Shown: positions 11,601-22,055 of the stretch, one piece after another
Numbering within the stretch: the first letter of the stretch is position 1
Layout: the number at the start of each line of letters is the position of its first letter
The notes under the pieces: model-generated
Database searches by the model: none
What the model was told of the DNA's origin: nothing
What the model saw: only the letters and a program-made list of their open reading frames with translations
NCBI RefSeq assembly: GCF_000001735.4
Contig: NC_003071.7
Coordinates: 2,305,001 to 2,369,000, forward strand
Direction: 5' to 3'
DNA length: 64,000 bases
Source: Arabidopsis thaliana
Taxonomy: Eukaryota > Streptophyta > Magnoliopsida > Brassicales > Brassicaceae
Translations under genes and position numbers: made by a program

Positions 11601-13270
11601 AAAAATCTTTCACAATTTGCAGAAATTCAGGCAATGTAGTAAGAACATTGTTAAACTTGAAGGGACCTTTTGGTTGTGTATTTCCACTAGCAAACTTTAT
11701 TCGACACCGCAGATGATCCGAAATCCCTCCTGCTTCAAAAATACTATAAACCGCAGGAAATTTGCGAGTCCATACTTCATTTACTAGAACCCTATCCAAT
11801 TTTTTATTGACTAAACCCTCCTCTCTTTTATTGCACCACGTAAACACTGGCCCGTGATAACTCATATCAGCTAGGGAACAATATCTTACGACGTCTTGAA
11901 AGTCTCGCATGCCCTGTGGAATGAATGGTGAATTCACAAAATTTGAATGATCCTCCCCATCCAAAATTTCATTAAAATCACCCAGTATCATCCAACCTTT
12001 ATTACGAAACATTGGCAAATCGTAATGATTCCTCAAATCTTCCCAAAGTTCTCTCCGTTCATCCACATAATTCGATGCATAAATAAAAGAGACAAAAAAA
12101 TCCTCTGCATTTTCTTCCGTCAAAACAGAGCAAGTAATCAATTGTCCACTTTTGTAAACCGGAGTAACTCGAACCGTATTCTTCCAAACCACCCAAATTC
12201 TTCCTAAACGATGATGTTCATAGTTTGTCATAGAGGACCAGTCTCGAAAGACCTTAGATATGATACGACTGGCTCTGTTTTCATCCACTCTCGTTTCTAT
12301 TAAACCCCCAAAAGTTAAAGAATCCTGTCTGACCCAATCATGAATTACAGAATGTTTAATTGTTTTGTTGAATCCGCGCACATTCCAGAAAAAACCAATC
12401 ATTTAATGAAGTTTTTTGGAGTTTCTTCTGCTCGAATTGCTTGAGACATTGTCTCTTGCTTTTTGAGTAAAAGTCTCCGACAGTACTTTATGGGAGCTCT
12501 TCGAGGAACGAGGGAGATTGACTCTCAGCGCCCCTGTTTTCTCCGTCTCCGGTGCCGAGTTCTTCAGAGCCCCCACGTTGGAATCCAAAACTTCCACCTG
12601 TTCCCCACGCTCTGTCTCTTCTTTGTCCCCATTCTCCTCATGATCACTCAAAACAGAGTATCGAGAAGAGGATAAAAGCGTTACTTGGCCGAACTCTAAA
12701 GGTTTTCCATTTGATTTTTCAGAACTTTTACTTCCTTTCCCTGGAGAGACTAAGGACCAACCATCTCCGTCTGACTGAGTGACTTGTGGTATCACCTTGT
12801 CGGAGACCTCCTGATTTTCAACGACCTCAGAAAGTTGCAAAGTTGAGTTCTGTATCTCAACATTTGTATTCACTTTGCTAACTATCACATTGTCAGACAC
12901 AACCGCTAGAACTTCACCTTCTTCTAATTCCATGACTCTCTCCTTCAATGGAGACTTCGGCTTACTCACACAAACATCCACGAGATGACCCCATTTATTA
13001 CAACAAGAGCATTTAGGAGGCAACCAAGGATAAACGAACTCCACATTAACATCTTCTTCATCCTCTATACTGAACCTGAAACACTTTGGAACCTCTTGCG
13101 AAAGATTAACTTCAACAAATACTTTTGCTTCATCAAACTTAGTGCATAACTCTGTTTCAGGATGAAGTCTAATTGGATTTCCCACTGGACTGGTAAGAAA
13201 GCTTAAACCATTCCAGGAGAACATGGAATGGGGAACATTTTTTACTGTAACCCACAATGGCATAGTTTTA
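8697..13270 (-). mobile_element. Young 5'-truncated LINE (LINE-1), L1/Ta11-like
   Basis: A 4.57-kb minus-strand insertion with all marks of target-primed reverse transcription: a poly(A) tail (T run 8697-8714), perfect 17-bp target duplications at both borders, and loss of the 5' end. It encodes the second half of a gag-like ORF1 and a complete ORF2 region (endonuclease, reverse transcriptase, zf-RVT). ORF2 carries only one nonsense codon and one frameshift. It sits inside the RT gene of an older LINE. It lacks its promoter end, so it could not have moved after landing. Confidence 0.95.
8796..12402 (-). pseudogene. LINE-1 ORF2: endonuclease, reverse transcriptase, zf-RVT
   Basis: The frame opens at 12402, directly after the ORF1 stop (TAAATG arrangement). 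Bases 12402-11440 encode the apurinic-type endonuclease: FFWNVRGFN start, LIETRVDE, GDFNEIL and ISDHLRC. A TAG at 11440-11442 interrupts it but the frame resumes through 11358-11066. Around 11062-11066 one base is missing, and the RT continues in another frame from 11033. In that segment (745 codons) SPGPDGY, KIDISKAFD (about residues 137-145), GLRQGCSLSP and catalytic FADD (243-246) are intact. A zf-RVT domain (SLWKQKEDTFKSSFSSSKTWQ, then CVFCGEELETRDHLFFSCP) lies near the end. The enzyme nicks DNA and copies LINE RNA at the nick. This copy is dead by two point lesions. Confidence 0.93.
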
Positions 13271-13275
13271 GACAT
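12403..13275 (-). pseudogene. LINE-1 ORF1 (gag-like), N-terminally truncated
   Basis: The visible 290 codons begin in the middle of the DUF4283 RNA-binding domain (PLWVTVKNVP, HPETELC, FDEAKVFVEVNLS) and continue into a CX2CX4HX4C zinc knuckle (C89, C92, H97, C102), then a charged serine-rich tail. The apparent start codon is not the element's own: the ATG and the next codon come from the target-site duplication, and LINE sequence begins only at base 13270. The normal family protein has a further N-terminal stretch that was lost on insertion. ORF1 proteins coat LINE RNA; this copy is a fragment. Confidence 0.88.
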
Positions 13276-13287
13276 GAGTAAAGCTTA
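13271..13287. repeat. Right target-site duplication of LINE-1
   Basis: Exact copy of 8680-8696. In the plus strand it encodes Asp-Met-Ser-Lys-Ala-Tyr (with the next base) of the LINE-2 reverse transcriptase, which then reads on into the right-hand block. Confidence 0.95.
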
Positions 13288-14713
13288 TGGTCGAATAGAG
13301 TGGCTTTTTATTGAACATTTACTAAAGAAAATTGGTTTTTGCGATAAATAGTTTTTTTTGGATAATGTAAAGTGTCACATCGGTTCGATATAAGATTCTA
13401 ACTAATGGACAGCCTCGAAAGTTTGATAGTCTCTGAAAGAGGCTTAAGGCAAAGAGATCGTTATCACCTTATTTATTTATAATGTACAGAAGTTTTTGTT
13501 GCCAATATTCGGAAAGCAAAAAGAAAAAAAACTTTTACAGGAATGAAAGTAACACAAGCAAGTCTCTAGATCTCTCACTAATTATTCTCGGATGATAGCT
13601 TTTTCTTTTACAGAATGACAAAAAAGAGCAGTGCGCTGTCGTTTTAGGAATATTAAAAAGGTATGAAGAGGTTTTGGCCAACGAATAAATTTTACAAAAT
13701 CATCGGTTCAATTCGGACACAAGAAAGAAGATTCACTGAAAGACGAACTTATGAGAACTCTAGAGATCACTAATTTAGGGGGCATGGGCTCTTATTTAGG
13801 ATTACTGAAAAGCCTAGGAGGCTCCAAAACTAAGATATCTTCTTTTGTGAGAGAGCGCTAACAAGAAAGAATTAATCGTTCGGCAAAATTCTTATCTAGA
13901 GGGGGTAAAGAAGTAATGATTAAATCGGTAGCTGCTGCGTTGCCTACTTATGTAATGTATTATTTTAGATTACCAAAGTTGGTAACGTCAAAACTTACGA
14001 ATGTAGTAGCAAAACTTTGGTTGAGCTCAACTGGAGAAACAAAAGAAATGCAATGGATGGCATGGAAGAAGTTATGCGAGAGAAAATCTAATAGTGGGAT
14101 TGGTTTTCAGGATGTGGATGATATAATACTGGGTTATTAGCGAAATAAATATGGCGGTTTATTAAGGTTCATGATTCCTTATTTGCAAAGGTTTTTGAAG
14201 GGAGCTATTATCAAAAACCAGATCCAATGGATCTGCTCAACCTCTGGTTAACAAAGGGCTTATTAAACGAATAAGCTCTGGATGATCAAATTCAGTATGG
14301 AATGATCCCTGGATACCAGCTTAATCCCCGAGGCCAGCTATAAACAATGGTTATATTCATTAGCATATCTTCTTGTCAAGAATTTGATTGATGATCAGAC
14401 AAACACTTGAAATATAGATTTAATTCAGAATATTCTTGATCCCAAGGATATCCCTTTTGTATTTGCACTACCCATAAGAAAAAATAACAAACCTGATTTT
14501 TTGGATTGGCACTTCACGAAGTCTGAAAAATATACGATCGAATCAGGATATTATACGGAGCAAATGACGATAGGTGAAAACCAAGTTTGTTATTTTGGCC
14601 CAAATTTTACGGCCTCTCCAAGCCCACTCTTGGAAAGTCCAATGCCCGCTAAAATTGAGACATTTTATTTGGCATGTTATTACTGGTTGTGTGCCTGTTA
14701 ATTCTTCTATAAT

Positions 14714-16354
14714 ACTATCTACAGTGCACGTGTTGAATTATTTATTCAACTGTTGAATCTCCACATTGCACCTGTTGAATAATTAAAAAAACTTACGTGA
14801 ATTCAACATGTTTATAAATTTTGGACCCACATGTGCCACTTGTTAGTAAGTGAGTGGGAGGTGTGCTTCAAACTCAGAAACGAAGGGTGTACTGTACAAA
14901 ACTTTTTTTTCATTTTTTTTCGAAGAGTGCCACTTGTTATTGAGATGCTGACACTTGCTATATTTTCTTGGAGATTTTTATTTCATCTTATCTTTTTACA
15001 ATCAATTATTACATACAAAAGTTTTTTTTTAAAAATATATACTTATATAAAAATTTATGACTTCTATATATACATTTTTGCAGCCATTTTAACAAATAAA
15101 TCCTATAACTGGACTTATTTACAACCCAATGCCATTAGCATTAATTTTTTTTCCAAAATAATTAATTTTACTTTAAATTCTTAATTTAAATTGTCAATTA
15201 CATTATCAATCAAATTTAATCCAAACAAACTTCACATTAATCCCTTAAAATTAGCATAAACGTATTTGTTAGCAATATTTTAAAACAAAGTTTTTTGTTT
15301 AAATAAATATTATTCTTACTAAACGTTTTTTTGTCTAAATAAATAAACCCTGTATTTGAACTTATTTACAATGTCATGCTATTGGCATTAATTATTTAGA
15401 AATTAAAATATTTAATTAACGATTTAAATCTTCTAAATCTTTGCTTTTAGAGTTATTATGTCATTACCTAAAAGGCAAAAAATATATATATTTTTAAATA
15501 TTATTATTTATATATTTAAACTTTATAAAACATTATTAATATTTAAACAAAAAGTTTAATATATCAAAAAATTTAACATCATTATATAATATATAGTTTA
15601 AAAAATCTCAAAAAAAAATCCGTCATATTTTGTGATTCAAAATTTTAAAAATGAACATATATTAACCAATTAGCGAAAAATGTGTGGGTTCAACATCCCG
15701 CATCGACTAAAATATTTAGACAATGATTCATAAATAAGATCAACATTAATAAAATAAATGTTTTTTTTGCAGGATGGGTTTTGCGGGACGGGTTTGGCAG
15801 GACGTTACTTAATAACAGTTGTAAACTATAAAATAAAAATATTTTATAGATAGATACAATTTACAAATTTTTATATATATACTATCTTTAAAAAATAAAT
15901 TGTCCCCGCGGTGTACCGCGGGTTAAAATCTAGTTTAAACTCTATAAATGGAGGCTTGGTTCAATTTATTTGGACACATAAAAAAATGTCATTTCTACCA
16001 TAATTTTCTTATTCTTCTGCCATAAATTCTATATATTATTCTACCATAATGTCATTTTTAATTAATTTAATTTAGTTTTAATAGATATTTTAACTTAATT
16101 TGTTTAACAACTATTATTATGCATCACGAAATATAAGATATAAGAAAATAAGAATAAAAGAAATAGTGGGGTTGGGTGTTGAATTTTATTAATAAAAAAC
16201 ATTGGAGTGATAAAAAATTAAAGTAAGGAAGAAAGAGGAAATGATGTGAAATGTTCAAAATTGAGGTGGAGGTGCTGAATATGTTTTTGCATTGTACATA
16301 GTTTTAAGCATTTAACTATTGAATTAATATTTTCAATAAGTCATTGTAGATAGT
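14714..16354. mobile_element. Inverted-repeat insertion inside LINE-2
   Basis: LINE-2 coding sequence stops after GCVPVN (about 14703) and restarts before FECPPAL (about 16355). The 1.64-kb insert is bounded by ACTATCTACA (14714-14723) and its exact reverse complement TGTAGATAGT (16345-16354); similarity continues a few bases inward (GTG versus ATG). The interior is AT-rich without a credible ORF and includes a Helitron-type 3' end at 15905-15933. I could not read a clean target duplication, and about 30 LINE-2 codons are missing at the junction, so superfamily and exact borders are open. Confidence 0.55.
15905..15933 (+). other. Helitron 3' terminus (hairpin plus CTAG)
   Basis: CCCGCGGTGTACCGCGGG forms a perfect stem, followed after seven bases by CTAG and then T, the exact form of a Helitron right end (hairpin about 10 nt before CTRR, inserted in A/T). 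GGGACGGG-rich DNA at 15774-15805 just upstream is also common in Brassicaceae Helitrons, from memory. The matching TC left end was not identified. Confidence 0.75.
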
Positions 16355-17199
16355 CATAGAGAAAACAATTAATCAATACTATTTTTGAATGCCCACCAGC
16401 ACTCTAAACTTGCACATTATCACAAATACCAACGGTCCCAGGAATTTTCCAATCTTCATCGGTCTATGTAAACATAGATCATTTATTTTGGAGAACACAT
16501 TTATATTATTTTATTTTTAGCTTTTCTTGGATTATGTGATACATATGGAAAGCACAAAATGAAAAACTTCACGAAAATATGGATCGAGATCCAAGGGATA
16601 TTCTCAAACTAGCGAAAAACAAAGACAATGCTTGGACGTTAGCCTGATTGGAGGTTGCAAATGAAATTCAAGCCTCAGTGGCAGTTAAGTCGGTTAATAT
16701 AAATCTTTCAGGATATCATTGTTTCATTGATGACTCTTGGAAAGATAGTGACAAGTTTTTGGGCATGGGATGGTTCTGTATTTTACCAAATGAAGGACAT
16801 CCAACCATGTGTGCTGGAAGCACTCGTCTGGGCAATGAAATGTATGATTGGCCAAGAAAAGCGAAAAGTAACGCTTTTTATAAACTGTAGATCTGATGAA
16901 GATGATGTATTTTCCAACAAAATGGCCAACATTCGCTACATACTTAAAGACGATTCAGGAAGATAGTGATGAGTTTGATTTTTTTGATTTATCTCTAATG
17001 CTTCGAAATGTAAATGTTAAAACAGACCACTAGATACGGAATGTTCGGATATAACCACATATGATTATCTTTGTAAACAATACTTTTTAGCATTGATTTA
17101 TTATTTGAGTTAATCTAATAAAGTTGTCGGAAAAAACGGAAAAGTGAGAAGAGAAAAAGTCGAAAATTCAGAAACGGTTTAAAGTTAACCAGGATTCCG

Positions 17200-17875
17200 G
17201 TTTTTATAACAGAACCGATCGGTTTTGTAATTGAGACGAAAACTTCTGATATCACTTAAAAACTTCACAGAAACAACACCTCGATCTCATCGAAGCTCCT
17301 CTCTCTTACATATCATCACTTCACATCAACCAAACCTACTTCTGTCTCTCTCTCTCGCTCTCTATCTCTCACGCTCTCACAGGTTTTTTTCTCTCTCTGT
17401 CTCTCTCTTGTTCTCCATTTGCGTCTCTGTTTGTTTGATGAGTTTCTGAATGTTAAATGCAGATGTGTTTTGGTTTTCTGTGGAAGTTTTTATATCTCTG
17501 TTGATTGAGTTTTTCTCTGATGTTGTTGGGCTCCAAAAAATTCGAAACTTGTATTATCTCTCGTTTAGGTTTCGTGTTCTCTGCATTGATCTGCTTCTTT
17601 AATTTGTTAACTATACTCACGTATGTGAAAAATCTGAACTTTGTTTGTTAACTCTAATCCAAATCATTAGAAAAATGCAGATTGAGATTTCTCTAATGCA
17701 GTGCTTGAAATTTTGGAAACTAGGGTTCTTGTTATAATGTTTCAAGTAGTGAACTTATGTCAACTTGTGCTTTAGGTTTGATCTGATTCTTAAATTTTGT
17801 TTCATATGTGGTCTTTCTTACAATGTTTCTGGATTTGTTGTTTTAGTAGAAGAAAAAATTAGAAAGGTTGTGAGA
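17200..17875 (+). promoter_or_regulatory. MOD1 leader region, CT-rich, probably with a leader intron
   Basis: A pyrimidine-rich tract (CTCT repeats, about 17340-17415) typical of plant 5' UTRs lies about 480 bases before the start codon. The T-rich DNA between them ends in TTTTAG a few bases before the coding start, compatible with a 5' UTR intron. The promoter must lie in the 60-100 bases after the LINE-2 tail or within the LINE itself. Confidence 0.45.
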
Positions 17876-19867
17876 ATGGCGGCTACAGCAGCTTCAAGCT
17901 TACAAATTGCTACACGAAGGCCGAGCATGTCTTCGCCTAGCAAAATTCTTAAAGCAGGAACCTACATTGTTGGTGCCAATCCTGGAAACGCTTCATGGGA
18001 TAAACTTTCATGCACTCGCCAATTATCAAACCTTGGATGTTTGAGAAACCACAGTGCTGTTCCAACTTGTAAGAGACCCTTTTCTTTTTCCACAAGGGCA
18101 ATGTCTGAATCCAGTGAAAACAAGGCTCCTTCAGGGCTTCCAATTGATTTGAGAGGTTGGTTGGCATATCTTTCTTTGAATTCAGAGAAGACTTGGTGCT
18201 ATCTGAACTAAGCAAGTGTAAATGGTACAGGGAAAAGAGCTTTCATTGCTGGTATAGCTGATGATAATGGCTATGGTTGGGCCATAGCAAAATCTCTTGC
18301 TGCTGCTGGAGCTGAAATATTGGTTGGGACTTGGGTTCCTGTAAGTCATTTTTGGTTCAGCTGCTTTTAGTTTCCTTCATTGCTAAATTATACTAACCTA
18401 TGAATGGATGGTCTACTAGGCACTTAATATATTTGAGACAAGCTTGAGACGTGGAAAATTCGACCAGTCACGAGTGTAAGGACTTACAACATGATCTTGT
18501 CTGGTTTTATGTAATGGGACATTAATTTTTCCATCCATGTATATTCAGGTTGCCTGACGGGTCATTGATGGAGATTAAGAAGGTTTATGCTTTGGATGCT
18601 GTGTTTGACAATCCTGAAGATGTGCCTGAAGATGTGAAAACGAATAAGCGATATGCAGGATCGTCAAACTGGACCGTACAGGTATAGATTAGAGATACAC
18701 AAACACGCCTGCAAGTTAACATGTGTTACTCCTTAATGCTTTTTGTTGCTTAAATCAGGAAGCTGCTGAATGTGTGAAAAAAGATTTTGGAAGCATTGAC
18801 ATTCTTGTCCATTCCCTTGCAAATGGCCCAGAGGTAGAGAACTCGTATCGATTATTGGTTACAGTAAGTGCATTGTGTTGTATACAAACTATTTCCTAAT
18901 GGTGTTCACATGTGGGTTTAGGTTAGCAAACCTCTTCTGGAGACATCAAGGAAAGGCTATCTCGCTGCTATCTCTGCTTCGAGTTACTCCTTTGTTTCCT
19001 TGCTGAGGCATTTTCTGCCAATTATGAACCCAGGCATGTAACAAATTTCGTATGTCTCTTTATTCCTTGTAAATATGTTTTCTTATTTGGTTCTCTATGA
19101 TGATTTAGGAGGTGCTTCAATATCTCTTACTTACATTGCCTCTGAAAGAATCATTCCTGGGTAAGGATGGCTTCTTCACAAGTTATTCAAAGGAACAAAC
19201 TAATGCACACACATAACGATGTCAACACATTCTCACAAGTATCTCTTTCATTCTGTGCAGGTATGGTGGAGGTATGAGTTCTGCCAAAGCTGCACTAGAG
19301 AGTGACACACGGGTGAGTTTACAATTCTGTTTCGTAAACTCAAAGATGTATCGGTTAGAAGTCTCTTAGTCCAAACTGTGTTTTCAACATAGGTGCTTGC
19401 ATATGAAGCTGGAAGGAAATCAAACATTAGGGTCAACACCATCTCTGCGGGTAATCCATCTTTCCCTCTTACACGCCTCGTGGTACAAATAACACGCCTC
19501 GTCTTTTGAAATTATAAAAGAGTACTACTGTTTGGGTTTCAGGTCCTTTGGGAAGCCGAGCAGCAAAAGCCATTGGGTTCATAGACACCATGATTGAGTA
19601 TTCCTACAATAATGGGCCTATTCAGAAAACACTGACCGCAGGTTCATTTCCTTCAAACCATCACCTCTCTTGTGCTTGTTTTTTCTTGGAATCTTACGCT
19701 TTATAAATGGCGATGATGTAGATGAAGTTGGGAATGCAGCAGCCTTCTTGGCATCTCCATTGGCCTCTGCCATAACCGGTGCAACCATATATGTGGACAA
19801 TGGTTTGAATGCAATGGGCGTTGCACTGGACAGCCCGGTGTTCAAAGACCTTAACAGCAAGAATTAG
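17876..19867 (+). CDS. MOD1: Enoyl-ACP reductase (NADH), chloroplastic
   Basis: Eleven exons: 17876-18155, 18231-18340, 18420-18475, 18549-18681, 18759-18833, 18922-19033, 19109-19160, 19261-19312, 19393-19450, 19543-19641, 19722-19867; 390 aa, the length of Arabidopsis MOD1. The first about 75 residues are a Ser/Arg-rich plastid transit peptide. The NADH-binding loop reads [20 protein letters not shown]. The FabI catalytic group is present: Tyr of SLTYIASER, Tyr of IPGYGGG ten residues later, and Lys eight residues on (SSAK). The enzyme reduces trans-2-enoyl-ACP in the last step of each plastid fatty-acid elongation cycle. Intron 6 has a GC donor (CCAG|GCATGT) and all other junctions are GT-AG. 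Start chosen at the first ATG in frame with the transit peptide. No lesion is seen. A LINE tail ends shortly upstream. Confidence 0.97.
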
Positions 19868-20616
19868 AGTCTTGATCGACGACTGGACTCGAGAAATTCC
19901 GTGTTTTCGTGAGCTTGCTTGTTTCTTTATGAGTTAGTATGTACGGCATATGTTCCCCATCGGCTGTCTTTTTTTTTCTTTCTTTAAGAGAATAAATTAT
20001 GGTTCTAGGTTGGGTCATTTAGCAACTATATATGTAGTGATGGATTATTATTCCTCTTATGATTGAAAATTTGCAAGTGAGAAAAACTATCATGTTTCTT
20101 GTAAGTTGTCTCCTCCAGTCTCAAATCTCAAACCAATTTACAAGACTAATGAAACCTAACAGCCTCTATTTGCTAACTTTTGAAAGTTGTACATAAACCT
20201 CACAAACAATAGCAGTTAATTCTGCACATATCATCTAAATTTGGCTTTAGTAATTGAAACTGGCATAAACTTAGAAGCTCAATATGCTAAATTTGGGAGG
20301 AAAACGTTAGCTATCATCTTGAGTTTTTTACATATGTAATCTCAAATATTACTAATAAGTTTAGAGCTCTGTATGGTTGATAATTTACTAATTAGAACCA
20401 TGACATCAACAATGAAGAATACAAAACATGATGAATCAACGAGAAATAAGAAGCTCTTGAATTCCAGAAAGGAGATAAAAATGACTATTATATTACTTCC
20501 CCTCTGGTCACCAGTATCATAGTATTATACATAAAAAAAAAAAAAAATAGCATGTATCTATATTTCATCTTAAAAGCAAAAATTCAATTTTTTATTTAAT
20601 AAAAATATAGGCGTAT
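19868..20616. other. MOD1 3' UTR and AT-rich spacer
   Basis: The first about 200 bases are the T-rich 3' UTR (AATAAATTATGG at about 19990 is a candidate polyadenylation region). I see no other gene. Confidence 0.5.
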
Positions 20617-20794
20617 GATCTATCTCTTAAATATATTATTTATATAAATAATATTAATTAAAATAAAAAATTTCTAACTTTCTAACAAAAATATCAACGC
20701 GGTACACCGCGGGTCAATCTATAAATAATACAAGTTTTAAATCTTTATTAACTCTTAAAAAAATCCAAACCACAAACAAAATAATATTAATTTT
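20617..20794. repeat. Left copy of a 178-bp direct repeat
   Basis: Matches 21879-22055 with about five differences. It contains a palindrome CGCGGTACACCGCG (20698-20711) like the hairpin of Helitron right ends, but the following CTAG is not intact (TCTATA). The repeat ends exactly where the GC-richer insert at 20795 begins. Confidence 0.85.
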
Positions 20795-21878
20795 CTCGGC
20801 GAGGCTTGCAGCGTGGTCGGCAGTCAGCTTCTCCAATGAGAGTTGTTTGCTTGGGACTCCGAGATCTGTGGATCTATTGGATGCTCTGTCTTATAAAGTG
20901 TCGGCGAAGGCTCTGGTCTCATTATGTTTCCTGTTGCTTGTAGCGGATCCGTGGTTGTTTGTCTCACTCTGTTTTGCTAGTCCGGTAAGCAGACTTTCCA
21001 ACCTTTCTTCATAGCCTTTTTGTTAGGGTTAGACGGAATCGCTTTTGTTGGGTTCTTGAGTTGGCTGTAACAGTTTCAGAGATAGTATCGTTTAGCTTCT
21101 CTTCTTCTTCGACGGTCTGGGATGTTGAAAAGGCAATGTCTTTCCGGTTTTAGTTGTTTAAGTTTCGTTTTGTCTCTGGCTGTTTTGGATAGAAGATGGG
21201 ATTCCCATTTTATGCTTTTTGATGAATGAACGAATGCTCGTTGTGGTGATTATCTGGCCTACAAGTTCTTTTGTATTCTTGGGAGATTTCTTTGGTTCAC
21301 TCTGGTTCGATCTTCTGCTGCTCCTGATTCTTCGAGAATGGTGTTACCCGGTGTGGATTTTTTGCTCCTTGTCTCTGCATTTCAGATCTGATCGAGATCT
21401 GGTCCTATGGTTTTGCTTCTATCTAGGTGTAAAATGTCGCCTTGTCTCCGACGTCACCGTATCCGGAAGAAAGTGTGAGGTTCCATGTGTGGTTCTGTCT
21501 TTGCGGATTATGAAGATTAGCATAGGAGTTCTGTTACTTTTAGGCAGTTTGGCATCTTTAGAGGAGGATTAGATTATCGATGGTTGGCCACGGGCATCTT
21601 CGATATGTACTATCAAAGGATCTCTTGAAGTATGCTTTCCTTGTTGGGTTGGTTTATGGTCCCATTTGGTCGAGTGTTTTGTTTTGGTCTGTTCTTGTAG
21701 TGGGGTTCTTCTGCTTTCATTATATGTTTGTATCGGTTTGTAGCCTTGTAGTATTGTTTCTTTGCTTCCCTTACATAGGGCTTTAGACTCCAGAGATATC
21801 TTTGTTTTCTGCTAGCATATGGTTGTAATCTTCCAAATATCCTTCATGGTTTTTAATAAAATCTAGATGACAAAAAAA
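20795..21878 (+). mobile_element. Poly(A)-tailed retroposon-like insertion
   Basis: A 1.08-kb block with base composition unlike its AT-rich surroundings, ending TTTTAATAAAATCTAGATGACAAAAAAA. That form (AATAAA, then GAC plus an A run) resembles 3' ends of plant LINEs. It is bordered at both sides by the 178-bp direct repeat. Open frames inside (for example 21219-21572) are rich in Phe/Leu/Val and match nothing I recognise; I read them as non-coding LINE 3' sequence. Identity as a 5'-truncated LINE is inference. Confidence 0.5.
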
Positions 21879-22055
21879 GATCTACCTCTTAAATATATTA
21901 TTTATATAAATAATATTAATTAAAATAAAAAATTTCTAACTTTCTAACAAAAATATCAACGCGGTACACCGCGGGTCAATCTATAGATAATACAAGTTTT
22001 AAATCTTTATTAACTCTAAAAAAACCCAAATCACAAACAAAATAATATTAATTTT
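21879..22055. repeat. Right copy of the 178-bp direct repeat
   Basis: Begins directly after the A run of the insert and repeats 20617-20794, including the CGCGGTACACCGCG palindrome. Confidence 0.85.

Larger units (their letters stand above)
8527..17137 (+). mobile_element. Older LINE (LINE-2), split by two later insertions
   Basis: Three plus-strand blocks belong to one L1-type non-LTR retrotransposon. Block 1 (8527-8696) reads PISLYTVGYKIIS, then IAQEMFHGLRTN and ends in TDMSKAY. Block 2 (13271-14703) repeats DMSKAY, continues with the RT (an FADD-type box present as FSDD, bases 13585-13596; then KEVMIKSVAAALPTYVM) and a zf-RVT domain ending GCVPVN. Block 3 (16355-17137) resumes with FECPPAL, DHLFW and IMWYIWKAQNEK, then an RNase H domain (GYHCFIDDSWK), and ends TAATAAAGTTGTCGG plus a short A run. 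Many stops and shifts show it is dead. A minus-strand LINE splits blocks 1 and 2, and an inverted-repeat element splits blocks 2 and 3. Its 5' end is truncated. Its tail lies about 100 bases upstream of the MOD1 leader. Confidence 0.85.

Noticed and set aside
14831..15184. 117-codon frame in the LINE-2 insertion as a membrane protein
   Set aside because: Hydrophobicity follows from T-rich DNA; no start context, no splice sites and no similarity I recognise.
21219..21786. Two open frames (117 and 68 codons) as possible genes
   Set aside because: Composition is Phe/Leu/Val/Cys-heavy without domain or conserved motif, and they lie in a poly(A)-tailed retroposon-like block; best read as chance frames.
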